A stretch of 64,000 nucleotides of DNA from an uncultured Bulleidia sp. (GTDB lineage Bacteria; Bacillota_I; Bacilli_A; Erysipelotrichales; Erysipelotrichaceae), in contig CAMUDN010000004.1 in assembly GCA_947087645.1 (NCBI GenBank), forward strand, positions 70,666 to 134,665. The letters are read 5' to 3'. The translations under genes were made by a program, and so were the position numbers. The notes under the pieces are model-generated. The model saw only the letters and a program-made list of their open reading frames with translations, ran no database searches and was not told the origin of the DNA. Below are positions 51,171-60,242 of this stretch, piece after piece (the first letter of the stretch is position 1; each line of letters starts with the position of its first letter).

Positions 51171-52679
51171 ATGGCGAAATATTACACAGAACCATCACAT
51201 ACTTTTAATGAATATTTACTTATACCGGGATATACCGGAAAAGATAATATACCGGATAATGTATCTCTTAAAACACCTCTTGTACGTTTTAAAAAAGGTT
51301 ATGAAGCAGCTATTAGTTTAAATATTCCTATGGTATCAGCAGTTATGCAAGCTGTTTCTGATGATCATTTAGCTATTGCTCTAGCAAAAGAAGGTGGTCT
51401 TTCTTTTATCTATGGCTCACAATCAATAGAAGATCAAGCAATTATGGTTGAAAAAGTTAAAAATCATAAAGCGGGCTTTGTTGTTTCAGATGCTAATTTA
51501 AAGCCTCAAACAAGTCTTAGTGAATTATTACAGATTTTTAAAGAAACAGGGCATAATACAATGCCAGTTACAGAGGATGGTAGTGCTCATGGTAAATTAT
51601 TAGGCCTAGTTACATCCCGAGATTACCGTTTATCACGCTTATCAAAAGAAGCTAAAGTAGAATCTTTTATGACACCATATGATAAATTAGTTGTAGCTAA
51701 AAATAATATTAGTCTTAGTGAAGCAAATGATATTATTTGGGATAATAAATTAAATACCTTACCAATCGTCGATGAAAAACAACATCTTTGTTATTTAGTA
51801 TTTCGTAAAGATTATGATTCGCATAAAGAACATCCACATGAATTATTAGATGAAGAAAAACGTTTATTAGTTGGTGCTGGTATTAATTCACGTGATTATA
51901 AAGAACGTGTACCAGCTTTGGTTAAAGCTGGGGTTGATGTTTTAGTTATTGATTCTTCAGAAGGTTATTCCATTTGGCAAAAAGAAACAATTATGTGGAT
52001 TAAAGAAAAATATGGTCAAGCAGTTTATGTTGGCGCAGGGAATATTGTTGATGAAGAAGGATTTCGTTTTTTAGCTGATGCTGGTGCCGATTTTATTAAA
52101 ATTGGAATTGGTGGTGGATCAATATGCATTACACGAGAAACAAAAGGGATTGGTCGAGGACAAGCAACATCTGTAATAGAAGTAGCAAAAGCACGAGATC
52201 AATATTTTAAAGAAAAAGGTATTTATATCCCTATTTGTTCAGATGGTGGCATTGTTTATGATTATCATATGACATTAGCTTTAGCAATGGGAGCTGATTT
52301 TGTTATGCTAGGACGATATTTTTCACGTTTTGAAGAAGCTCCTGGGCAAAAACTTGTTGTAAATGGCAATACAGTTAAAGAATATTGGGGTGAAGGATCG
52401 GCTCGAGCAAGAAATTGGGGTCGATATGATCTTGGTCAAGGAAAAAAATTATCATTTGAAGAAGGGGTTGATTCCTATGTTCCATATGCTGGTTTACTCA
52501 AAGATAATGTTTGCTTAACAACATTAAAAATTAAATCAACAATGTGTAATTGTGGAGCTTTATCAATTGCCGAGTTGCAAGCAAAAGCAAAATTAACTTT
52601 AGTATCTGCCACTTCAATTGTTGAAGGTGGGGCTCACGATGTACAAGTGAAAAACAGTGATAATTCATATAAAAGATAA
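51171..52679 (+). CDS. guaB: IMP dehydrogenase of the Tritrichomonas-like clade
   Basis: This 502-residue enzyme oxidises IMP to XMP, the first step to GMP. A TIM barrel is interrupted by two CBS domains (about residues 100-220). Cys319 lies in GIGGGSICITRE and is the covalent catalytic residue; Asp261, Lys310, Arg382, Arg418, Tyr419 and Glu431 are all present at those exact positions, which are the published numbers of the protist Tritrichomonas foetus enzyme. The opening MAKYYTEPSHTFNEYLLIPG also matches that protein as I remember it. Ordinary Bacillota GuaB proteins (about 485 residues) look different. It stands alone between a good promoter and a terminator. Confidence 0.95.
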   Translation: MAKYYTEPSHTFNEYLLIPGYTGKDNIPDNVSLKTPLVRFKKGYEAAISLNIPMVSAVMQAVSDDHLAIALAKEGGLSFIYGSQSIEDQAIMVEKVKNHKAGFVVSDANLKPQTSLSELLQIFKETGHNTMPVTEDGSAHGKLLGLVTSRDYRLSRLSKEAKVESFMTPYDKLVVAKNNISLSEANDIIWDNKLNTLPIVDEKQHLCYLVFRKDYDSHKEHPHELLDEEKRLLVGAGINSRDYKERVPALVKAGVDVLVIDSSEGYSIWQKETIMWIKEKYGQAVYVGAGNIVDEEGFRFLADAGADFIKIGIGGGSICITRETKGIGRGQATSVIEVAKARDQYFKEKGIYIPICSDGGIVYDYHMTLALAMGADFVMLGRYFSRFEEAPGQKLVVNGNTVKEYWGEGSARARNWGRYDLGQGKKLSFEEGVDSYVPYAGLLKDNVCLTTLKIKSTMCNCGALSIAELQAKAKLTLVSATSIVEGGAHDVQVKNSDNSYKR

Positions 52680-52684
52680 TTATT

Positions 52685-52720
52685 AGTAGTCAATTCAAAT
52701 GACTACTTTATTTATTTTTT
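52685..52720 (+). terminator. Terminator after the IMP dehydrogenase gene
   Basis: AGTAGTCA (52685-52692) pairs with TGACTACT (52700-52707), followed by TTATTTATTTTTT. Confidence 0.75.
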
Positions 52721-52759
52721 TAGTTTGTTATATGATAAAATATTGTTGGGAGTTTATTT

Positions 52760-53137
52760 ATGAATCGTCGTAATCAAAGAGAAAAATCAGTTTTATGTAT
52801 TTATGCTTACTTATGCTTAGCAAGAGATATAAATACTATTATCGAAGATACTTTTGCTTGTCCAATAGCTGATATTGATCCATATTTTATAAATGTTATC
52901 AAAAAAGCTGTTACTAATTTTAATGAATATAAAAAATATATTGACCGTGTTTTAGATAATTGGTCCTTTGAACGCTTAGGAACAATTGAAAAAGCTATTT
53001 TATTAGTTGGCTGTGCTGAGTTTTCTTTACAAGAAGTTGCGGCTGCTATAATCATTGATGAAGCAGTTGAATTAGCTAAGAAATATGGCGAAGCAGATAG
53101 TTATCGGTTAATTAATAATGTATTGGATGTTATATGA
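52760..53137 (+). CDS. nusB: Transcription antitermination factor NusB
   Basis: This 125-residue all-helical protein fits NusB in size. The RNA-binding N terminus MNRRNQREKSVLCIYAYL and the C-terminal block WSFERLGTIEKAILLVGCAEF then EAVELAKKYGEADSYRLINNVLD match the family. With NusE it binds boxA of rRNA leaders and prevents premature termination. GGGAG precedes the ATG. It overlaps xseA by 4 nt, the normal Bacillota order nusB-xseA-xseB-ispA-dxs. Confidence 0.92.
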   Translation: MNRRNQREKSVLCIYAYLCLARDINTIIEDTFACPIADIDPYFINVIKKAVTNFNEYKKYIDRVLDNWSFERLGTIEKAILLVGCAEFSLQEVAAAIIIDEAVELAKKYGEADSYRLINNVLDVI

Positions 53138-54534
53138 GTATGATTGTACATGGCGTTAGTGAAGTAAGTAAAAGAATTAAATCACTTTTAGAACATGATA
53201 TAGCTCTTCATAGTTTTTTAATGGAAGGTGAAATATCTAATTTTCGTTCTTCTAAGCATTGGTATTTTTCTTTGAAAGATGAAAATTCATCAATTAATTG
53301 TGCTATTTGGGCTTCAAGTATACCTCATATTTCATTTCAGCCTAAAAATGGTGATAAAGTAATTGCTAAATGTTCACTTAGTTATTATGGTCCTAGTAAT
53401 GCTGTAACAATTACAATTAGTGCCATGAAATTACAAGGTATTGGTGATTTATTATTAAAACTTGAAGAATTAAAAAAGAAATTATCTAAAGAAGGTCTTT
53501 TTGCTTTGCAACATAAGCAAAAATTACCAATGTATCCAAGCCGAATTGGTATCATTACTGGTAAAGATACAGCTGGTAAAGCAGATATGATTAGAACATT
53601 AAATTTACGTTGGCCTAAAGCAGAACAGGTATTTTATGAATGCCCAGTACAAGGAAATTCTTCAATACCGTTTATTGTAAAAGCCATTGAAAAAGCTGAT
53701 GCTGATCAAAATGATGTTCTTATTTTAGCTCGTGGTGGTGGCTCATTTGAAGATTTATATATTTTCAATGATGAACAAATAGTACGTACAATTTATAATT
53801 GTAAAACACCGCTGGTAACTGGAGTAGGTCATGAAACAGATACTACATTAGTTGATTATGTTGCTGACTTAAGAGCAAATACACCAACCGGAGCAGCTGA
53901 AGCAGTTAGTCCTAATCAATATGAAATAAGACAATATTTACGCCAGTTACAAAATAAATTTATTAAGTATATTGAGCATATGATGTCTTTAAATCATCAA
54001 TCTTTACAAAAAAACAAACAATTTGCTTATTTTCAAAATCCTGAGTTAATACTTCGTGATCAAAGTTATCAATTGGATCAGTACTATTTATTATTACTAA
54101 AACAAAAAGAATTTTTATTACAGAAAAAAGCTCTTTTTCAAGATGAATATCACCGTTTTGAAAAAATTATGCATTTTAAAATATATAATTATCAAAATAC
54201 TTTGCAAAATATAAAACAATATCTAAATACAAATATAAAAGAAGTGAATATGCAAAAAAGTAATCAGATAAATGAATATCAAACTCTTTTATTAAATGAT
54301 ATCGAAACCTATTATATAGAAAAAAAACATCATTTCAGTAATGAATTACAGTTATTAGATGCTTATTCACCATTAAAAGTTTTAAAGCGTGGTTATACGA
54401 TAATGCAAATAAATGGTAATATAATTAAGCAAATAAATGATGTTAAAGAAAATGATTTAGTACATTTACGTTTATCAGATGGATTTTTAAAAGCGAGAAT
54501 TATCGCAAAGGAGAAAAAAGAATGGCAGAATTAA
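53134..54534 (+). CDS. xseA: Exodeoxyribonuclease VII large subunit
   Basis: This 466-residue protein has an N-terminal OB domain (ISNFRSSKHWYFSLKDENS) and a catalytic domain with ARGGGSFEDLYIFNDE, GVGHETDTTLVDYVADLRA and TPTGAAE, then a coiled-coil arm that binds XseB. The family degrades single-stranded DNA from both ends. The IGIITGKDTAGKADM segment departs from the more usual TSPTGAA form. It is coupled to nusB and overlaps xseB by 13 nt. Confidence 0.95.
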   Translation: MSMIVHGVSEVSKRIKSLLEHDIALHSFLMEGEISNFRSSKHWYFSLKDENSSINCAIWASSIPHISFQPKNGDKVIAKCSLSYYGPSNAVTITISAMKLQGIGDLLLKLEELKKKLSKEGLFALQHKQKLPMYPSRIGIITGKDTAGKADMIRTLNLRWPKAEQVFYECPVQGNSSIPFIVKAIEKADADQNDVLILARGGGSFEDLYIFNDEQIVRTIYNCKTPLVTGVGHETDTTLVDYVADLRANTPTGAAEAVSPNQYEIRQYLRQLQNKFIKYIEHMMSLNHQSLQKNKQFAYFQNPELILRDQSYQLDQYYLLLLKQKEFLLQKKALFQDEYHRFEKIMHFKIYNYQNTLQNIKQYLNTNIKEVNMQKSNQINEYQTLLLNDIETYYIEKKHHFSNELQLLDAYSPLKVLKRGYTIMQINGNIIKQINDVKENDLVHLRLSDGFLKARIIAKEKKEWQN

Positions 54535-54719
54535 CTTTTGAACAAGCAATGAAAAGACTTGAGGAAATTGTTCAGCAATTAGAAAAAAATGAAGCACCGC
54601 TTGAAGAAACTATTGCTTTATTTGAAGAAGGTTTATCATTGACTAAAAAATGTGATTTAGATTTGAAAAAATTTGAAACAAAAATAAATGAAATTGTTAA
54701 AGAAAATAAGGTGGAATAA
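54522..54719 (+). CDS. xseB: Exodeoxyribonuclease VII small subunit
   Basis: This 65-residue helical hairpin has the family pattern FEQAMKRLEEIVQQLE and LEETIALFEEGLSLTKKC. It binds along the XseA coiled coils in several copies. AAAGGAG precedes the ATG inside the end of xseA. Its stop directly abuts the GTG start of ispA. Confidence 0.95.
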   Translation: MAELTFEQAMKRLEEIVQQLEKNEAPLEETIALFEEGLSLTKKCDLDLKKFETKINEIVKENKVE

Positions 54720-55556
54720 GTGAACAATTTTCAATCATATTTAAAAAATAGTTTAACTATTTATCATGATGAAAAACTGCATGAAGCAATGTCATATGCT
54801 TTATTATCTGGTGGAAAAAGAATCCGTCCCAAGCTCATTTTTCAAGTTTTAAAAGCTTATCATTTACCAGTAAGTATAGGATATGCATATGCTTGTGCTT
54901 TGGAGTATATACATACATATTCATTGATACATGATGATTTACCAGCCATGGATAATGATGATTTAAGGCGTGGTAAGGCAACTTTACATCGAGCTTTTGG
55001 AGAAGATTTGGCTATTTTAACTGGTGATGCTTTACTTACAGAAGCTTTTTATCAAGCTTTACAAAGTAATTTATCAGCTAAACAGAATAATTATGCAATA
55101 GCAATTTTAAGTAAAGAAGCTGGCGCAAATGGTATGGTTTTAGGCCAAGTAATGGATATGTCTTTACATGAAGGAGATAATCTTGAACATATTTTGACTA
55201 TGATTGCTAAAAAAACAGGTTGCTTATTAGTATCTGCTTTACAACTTGGAGCAATAGCAGCCAATCATTTTGAAAATTTAGATATTTTTGCTGAAATTGG
55301 TAAATATTTAGGTTATGCTTTTCAAATACAAGATGATTTATTAGATGTTGAGAAAACATGTATTCAATTAGGTAAATCTACTTCGGATAAAAAAAATCAT
55401 AAACAAACAATAGTTCATTTATTAGGTATTGAAAAAGCTCATGCATTGCAAGATAAATATTATCAAGAAAGCATAGACTATATTAAAAAAATAAATAACT
55501 TTGATAGTGATATTTTAATCGATTACATTAGGGTAATTCAAAAGCGTCAGTATTAG
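54720..55556 (+). CDS. ispA: Polyprenyl (farnesyl) diphosphate synthase
   Basis: This 278-residue prenyltransferase condenses IPP with allylic diphosphates. The first aspartate-rich motif is HDDLPAMDNDDLRRG and the second is QIQDDLLDVEKT. It has LLSGGKRIRPKL at the substrate site. The start is GTG at 54720, right after the xseB stop, with AAGGTGG in front. Farnesyl diphosphate feeds undecaprenyl phosphate for wall synthesis. It works downstream of dxs, the next gene. Confidence 0.93.
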   Translation: MNNFQSYLKNSLTIYHDEKLHEAMSYALLSGGKRIRPKLIFQVLKAYHLPVSIGYAYACALEYIHTYSLIHDDLPAMDNDDLRRGKATLHRAFGEDLAILTGDALLTEAFYQALQSNLSAKQNNYAIAILSKEAGANGMVLGQVMDMSLHEGDNLEHILTMIAKKTGCLLVSALQLGAIAANHFENLDIFAEIGKYLGYAFQIQDDLLDVEKTCIQLGKSTSDKKNHKQTIVHLLGIEKAHALQDKYYQESIDYIKKINNFDSDILIDYIRVIQKRQY

Positions 55557-55565
55557 GAGGCTTAT

Positions 55566-57422
55566 ATGAAAATAGAAGATATTAAAAATCCTTCTTTCTT
55601 AAAAAATTATGGTTATCATCAATTGAATGATTTAGCTTTTGAAATACGTCGCTTTTTAATTTCTTCATTAGCTAAAACAGGTGGGCATTTAGCTAGTAAT
55701 TTAGGCGTCGTTGAATTAACCATTGCCTTACATAAAGTATTTAATAGTCCTCATGATAAATTAATTTTTGATGTTGGTCATCAATCTTATATTCATAAAA
55801 TTTTAACTGGCAGAGCAAATCGTTTTACAACTTTAAGAAAATATAAAGGTCTTTCTGGCTTTCAAAAAAGAAATGAATCGGAACATGACGTATGGGAAGC
55901 AGGACATTCTTCGACATCATTAAGTGCTGCTTTAGGCATGGCTATTGCTCGTGATTTAAACCACGAAAATTATCATGTTATCCCAATTATTGGTGATGGA
56001 GCTATTTCTTCTGGAATGGCTTTAGAAGCTCTTAATGAGATAGGTGAAGAGAAAAGAAATTTAATCATTATTCTTAATGATAATGAAATGTCCATTTCTA
56101 AAAATGTTGGAGCAATAAATGCATCATTAGCTAAAATGCGTACATCGAAAGCATATGGTTTATTAAAAAAATCGATAAAAAACACTTTAATAAAAAATAA
56201 AATTGGTTTATCTGTTTATCATCATTTAGAATCTTTTAAAAATGTTGTCCGTGATGGTTTAACAAATGGCGGTATTTTTGAAGTATTTGGTATTGATTAT
56301 TTAGGCCCTGTTAATGGTCATAAATTTAAAGAATTAATTCCTGCTTTAGAAATGGCAAAAAAACATCATGGTCCCATCTTAATCCATGTTTTAACAAAAA
56401 AAGGTAAAGGATATGAACCTTGCGAAAAAGATCATTCCGGATTTTGGCATGGTGTTGCACCATTTGATCCTATTAGTGGTAAAAGTCTTGCAAAAATAAG
56501 CCTAGGAACTATTTCTTATGCTCAATTATTAAACAATGCTTTAATAGAATTAGCTAATATTGATCGTAATATTATCTGTATTTCACCAGCTATGGTACAT
56601 GGCTCAGCTTTAGAATCATTTTATGCTCAGTTTCCAGATCGTAGTTTTGATACAGGTATTGCTGAAGAACATGCAACCACTTTAGCAGCTGGCTTAGCAA
56701 TAGCTGGTAAACGTCCTTATTTATGTATCTATTCTTCTTTTTTACAAAGAGCATATGACCAAGTTTTACATGATATTTGTCGCCAAGATTTACCAGTTGT
56801 TATTGGTGTTGATCATGCTGGTTTAGTAGGTGGAGATGGTGCTACACATCAAGGAATCTATGATATTGCTTTTTTACGAACTATTCCAAATATCATTATT
56901 GCTCAAGGAAAAGATGCTATTGAAACACGTAATTTACTATATACAGCTTTTCAGCAAAGACATCCTTTTGCTTTACGATATAGTAAAGGATTATGTGATG
57001 ATAAAAAAGATATTTTTCAAAAAATAAAGATTGGATCTTGGACAATTGTCTATGAGCCAAAAACGATAAATGGAACGATTATTACATATGGCGAAGATGT
57101 CCAATATTTTTTATCTTATTTACAAGCAAATAATTTATCCTATCGTTTAATAAACGCTCGCTTTTTACAACCAATAGATGAGAAATGTTTATCACTACTA
57201 ATTAAAGAAGGTAAAGATATCTTTAGCTATGAATCAGATGTTAAAGAAGGGGGCTTAAGTTCCGCAATTCTTTCTTATTTAAATGAAAAAAAAGCTTCGC
57301 AAAAATTAAGGAGATTTGGCTTTGCTAGTGAATATATAGAACAAGGAGATCCTAAATTAATTAAAAAAGAATATCATTTAGATATTGCTGAAGTATTAGA
57401 AAAAATTGTAAAGGAAAAATAG
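55566..57422 (+). CDS. dxs: 1-deoxy-D-xylulose-5-phosphate synthase
   Basis: This 618-residue thiamine diphosphate enzyme joins pyruvate and glyceraldehyde 3-phosphate, the first step of the MEP isoprenoid pathway. The N terminus has GGHLASNLGVVELTIALH and FDVGHQSYIHK. The ThDP/Mg site is GDGAISSGMALEALNE with ILNDNEMSIS. The transketolase C-terminal part includes DTGIAEEHA and DHAGLVGGDGATHQG. AGGAGG precedes the ATG. The organism therefore uses the MEP route. Confidence 0.96.
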   Translation: MKIEDIKNPSFLKNYGYHQLNDLAFEIRRFLISSLAKTGGHLASNLGVVELTIALHKVFNSPHDKLIFDVGHQSYIHKILTGRANRFTTLRKYKGLSGFQKRNESEHDVWEAGHSSTSLSAALGMAIARDLNHENYHVIPIIGDGAISSGMALEALNEIGEEKRNLIIILNDNEMSISKNVGAINASLAKMRTSKAYGLLKKSIKNTLIKNKIGLSVYHHLESFKNVVRDGLTNGGIFEVFGIDYLGPVNGHKFKELIPALEMAKKHHGPILIHVLTKKGKGYEPCEKDHSGFWHGVAPFDPISGKSLAKISLGTISYAQLLNNALIELANIDRNIICISPAMVHGSALESFYAQFPDRSFDTGIAEEHATTLAAGLAIAGKRPYLCIYSSFLQRAYDQVLHDICRQDLPVVIGVDHAGLVGGDGATHQGIYDIAFLRTIPNIIIAQGKDAIETRNLLYTAFQQRHPFALRYSKGLCDDKKDIFQKIKIGSWTIVYEPKTINGTIITYGEDVQYFLSYLQANNLSYRLINARFLQPIDEKCLSLLIKEGKDIFSYESDVKEGGLSSAILSYLNEKKASQKLRRFGFASEYIEQGDPKLIKKEYHLDIAEVLEKIVKEK

Positions 57423-57426
57423 TTAT

Positions 57427-59067
57427 ATGCTCGAACATTTGTATATTAAAAATTTTATTTTAATTGATCAACTTAATTTAGATTTTAAATCTGGCTTTTC
57501 ATCTATTACTGGTGAAACAGGGGCAGGAAAGTCTATTTTTTTAGATGCTCTATCTTTATTGTTAGGTAAAGTAGCATCTTCTTCACTTGTCCAAAAGGGA
57601 AAAGAAAAAGCTGTTATAGAAGCCACTTTTAGTTTGGAAAAAGATAGTAAAACAGCTTCCTTTTTACAAGAAAATGGTTTTGATATCAATGACTTTTTTA
57701 TTATTACAAGAGAAATATCAGCTAATGGAAGATCCTTAGCACGAGTTGATCATCGAGTTGTTTCCCTAAAATTTTTACAAATGCTTGTTAGCAATCAATT
57801 AGATATTCACAGTCAAAAAGAAGCAACATATTTATTACAAAAAAGTAATCATGATTTTTTATTGGATGAATACGCTAAATTACATGATTTTCATAAAAAA
57901 GTAAATGACTATTATATAGCATATAAAGAAGCTATTAAAAATAAAGACGATTTTATTTTTAAACAATTAGGTAAAGATGAAATAGATTTTTATCAATATC
58001 AATTGTCACAATTAGAAGAAGCTAATTTAAAAGTTGGTGAAGAGGATTATTTAAAAGAAAAAGAAAGAAAAATTAAAATTGCTCAAAAATCAGCAAATGA
58101 TTATCATTCTTTTTTTCAATATTATGATAATGAATTATCATCATCTTTATATCATATGCTAAAACTTATTGATCATCTTGAAAATATTGATGAACAAGCT
58201 GAGCAAATTCATAATGCATATGAAACTATTTTAGATAGTGTCGAAGAAATTAGATCTATTTTGAATCCATCATTTAGTAGTGAAGAAGAAATAAATGAAA
58301 TTGAAGAACGTCTTTTTTTAATTCAACGCTTAAAGAGAAAATTTGGACCAGGTGTTAAAGAAATATTAAAATATCAAGATGAATTAAGATTAAAATTAGA
58401 TAATTTTGCCCGCCAAGATGAATATTTAAAAGAATTAGATCAAAAAATATCAACTACCTATGAAGAATATCAAAAACAAGCATCTTTATTTAATGAAAAA
58501 AGAAAAGATATAGCTCAAAAATTAGAAAAAGAAGTAAAAAAACAATTAGTTGATTTACAATTAGAAAATAGTCAATTTAAAATTAATTTTATTTCATCAG
58601 AAGATAAAACAAAATTAATTAAAAATGCTGAATTTTTTATTTCCATGAATAAAGGAGAAGAATTAAAACCTTTAGTTAAGGTTGCAAGCGGTGGTGAATT
58701 ATCACGTTTCATGTTAGCATTAAAAGTTATTTTTTCTAAATTACAAGGTATTAAAACACTTATTTTTGATGAAATTGATACAGGTGTTTCAGGACATGTG
58801 GCAACAGCTATTGGTGAAAAAATGAATTTATTAGCAAAAGATTGCCAAGTATTTGCTGTAACTCATTTAGCTCAAGTAGCTGCTTTGGCTGACCAACAAT
58901 ATTATGTTTATAAAGAAATAGTTGATCAACATACATTAACACATGTTATATTATTGAACAATGATGAAAGAATTAATGAATTAGCATATTTATTCTCTGG
59001 TAGTAATAGTGAAAAAGCTAAAGCTGTAGCCAAAGAATTATTAGAAGGAAAAAATAAATATGTCTAA
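57427..59067 (+). CDS. recN: DNA repair protein RecN
   Basis: This 546-residue SMC-like ATPase is recruited early to double-strand breaks. The N-terminal half has GETGAGKSIFLDALSLLLG, the middle is coiled coil (about 155-380), and the C-terminal half has the signature ASGGELSRFMLALK and Walker B LIFDEIDTGVSG. Genes tlyA and argR, usually between dxs and recN in Bacillota, are missing here. It overlaps dinB by 8 nt. AAAGGAAAA precedes the ATG. Confidence 0.96.
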   Translation: MLEHLYIKNFILIDQLNLDFKSGFSSITGETGAGKSIFLDALSLLLGKVASSSLVQKGKEKAVIEATFSLEKDSKTASFLQENGFDINDFFIITREISANGRSLARVDHRVVSLKFLQMLVSNQLDIHSQKEATYLLQKSNHDFLLDEYAKLHDFHKKVNDYYIAYKEAIKNKDDFIFKQLGKDEIDFYQYQLSQLEEANLKVGEEDYLKEKERKIKIAQKSANDYHSFFQYYDNELSSSLYHMLKLIDHLENIDEQAEQIHNAYETILDSVEEIRSILNPSFSSEEEINEIEERLFLIQRLKRKFGPGVKEILKYQDELRLKLDNFARQDEYLKELDQKISTTYEEYQKQASLFNEKRKDIAQKLEKEVKKQLVDLQLENSQFKINFISSEDKTKLIKNAEFFISMNKGEELKPLVKVASGGELSRFMLALKVIFSKLQGIKTLIFDEIDTGVSGHVATAIGEKMNLLAKDCQVFAVTHLAQVAALADQQYYVYKEIVDQHTLTHVILLNNDERINELAYLFSGSNSEKAKAVAKELLEGKNKYV

Positions 59068-60241
59068 GGTATATTTTCACGTTGATTTAAATGCTTTTTT
59101 TGCCAATGCTGAGGTTTTAAAAGATCCAAGTTTAAAAGATAAACCTATTGCTGTGGCTGGGCAAACAAGAAGAAGTGTTATTTCTACTGCTTCTTATGCT
59201 GCAAGAAAATATGGTGTTACGTCAGCAATGCCTGTTGTAATTGCTTTAAAATTATGCCCAACATTAGAAATAATTGAAGGTCATTACCAATATTATCAAC
59301 AATTATCTAATGAATTTATTAATATCATTAAATCTTTTTCACCTTTAATTGAAAAAGCTTCTATTGATGAATGTTATGTTGATGTAAGTGAAATTATTAA
59401 AAGATATAAGTATCCTTTAGACTTAGCTATTTTAATGCAAAAAAAAGTATATCAAAAGATTGGTTTAACTTGTTCAATTGGTATAGCACCAAATCTTTTT
59501 TTAGCTAAAATGGCAAGTAATATGAAGAAACCTAATGGTATTACCATTTTAAGAATACGTGATATAGCAGATAAATTATGGCCTTTAGATATTTCAGAAA
59601 TGCAAGGTATTGGTAAACAAACATTAATTAGAGTTAAAGAATTAGGTATTCAAACGATAGGTGATTTAGCTAAATTTAAAAATATACATAAATTAAATAC
59701 AATTTTTAAAAAACGAACAGATGATATTATTGCTAAAGCAAATGGAATTGATCATACAGAATTGGTCATCGATATGCCAAGAAAATCAATCAGTGTTTCT
59801 GAAACATTATTAGAAGATGTTAATGACTATGATGAATTAAAAGGGATCTTTCGTATTTTAGCTAAAAAAGTAGCTCATAATTTACAAAAAGAAGAAAAGA
59901 TTGGACAAACTATTGCAATTCGTATAACTTATCATAATTTTCGAAATATTTCACATTCAATACAAGTTAAAGAAGGCATTTTATACTCTGAAGATATCTT
60001 TTACTTAGCTATGCAATTATTTGATCAATATTGGCAAAATGATGAACCAATTCGTCTTTTAGGTATTACCATTGCTAAATTAGTTGATAAAACACAAAAT
60101 AGTCAACAATTATCACTATTTCATAATCATAAAAAAGATAAAAGTCAGGAAGTAATTGATGAAATTAATAATCTTTTAATTTCATCTCCATTACTATTTA
60201 AAGCTTCAGAAATAAAAAAATATAAAAAGAAAGGTCGTTAA
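59060..60241 (+). CDS. dinB: DNA polymerase IV (Y family)
   Basis: This 393-residue translesion polymerase has the palm residues in HVDLNAFFANAE and SIDECYVDVSE, a thumb with helix-hairpin-helix (EMQGIGKQTLIRVKELGI) and the little-finger domain. QLSLF near residue 350 is a beta-clamp binding peptide. It bypasses damaged bases with low fidelity. No LexA box is seen, since it starts within recN. It overlaps recN by 8 nt and is followed after 1 nt by the recombinase gene, so all three are likely cotranscribed. Confidence 0.95.
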   Translation: MSKVYFHVDLNAFFANAEVLKDPSLKDKPIAVAGQTRRSVISTASYAARKYGVTSAMPVVIALKLCPTLEIIEGHYQYYQQLSNEFINIIKSFSPLIEKASIDECYVDVSEIIKRYKYPLDLAILMQKKVYQKIGLTCSIGIAPNLFLAKMASNMKKPNGITILRIRDIADKLWPLDISEMQGIGKQTLIRVKELGIQTIGDLAKFKNIHKLNTIFKKRTDDIIAKANGIDHTELVIDMPRKSISVSETLLEDVNDYDELKGIFRILAKKVAHNLQKEEKIGQTIAIRITYHNFRNISHSIQVKEGILYSEDIFYLAMQLFDQYWQNDEPIRLLGITIAKLVDKTQNSQQLSLFHNHKKDKSQEVIDEINNLLISSPLLFKASEIKKYKKKGR

Positions 60242-60242
60242 A

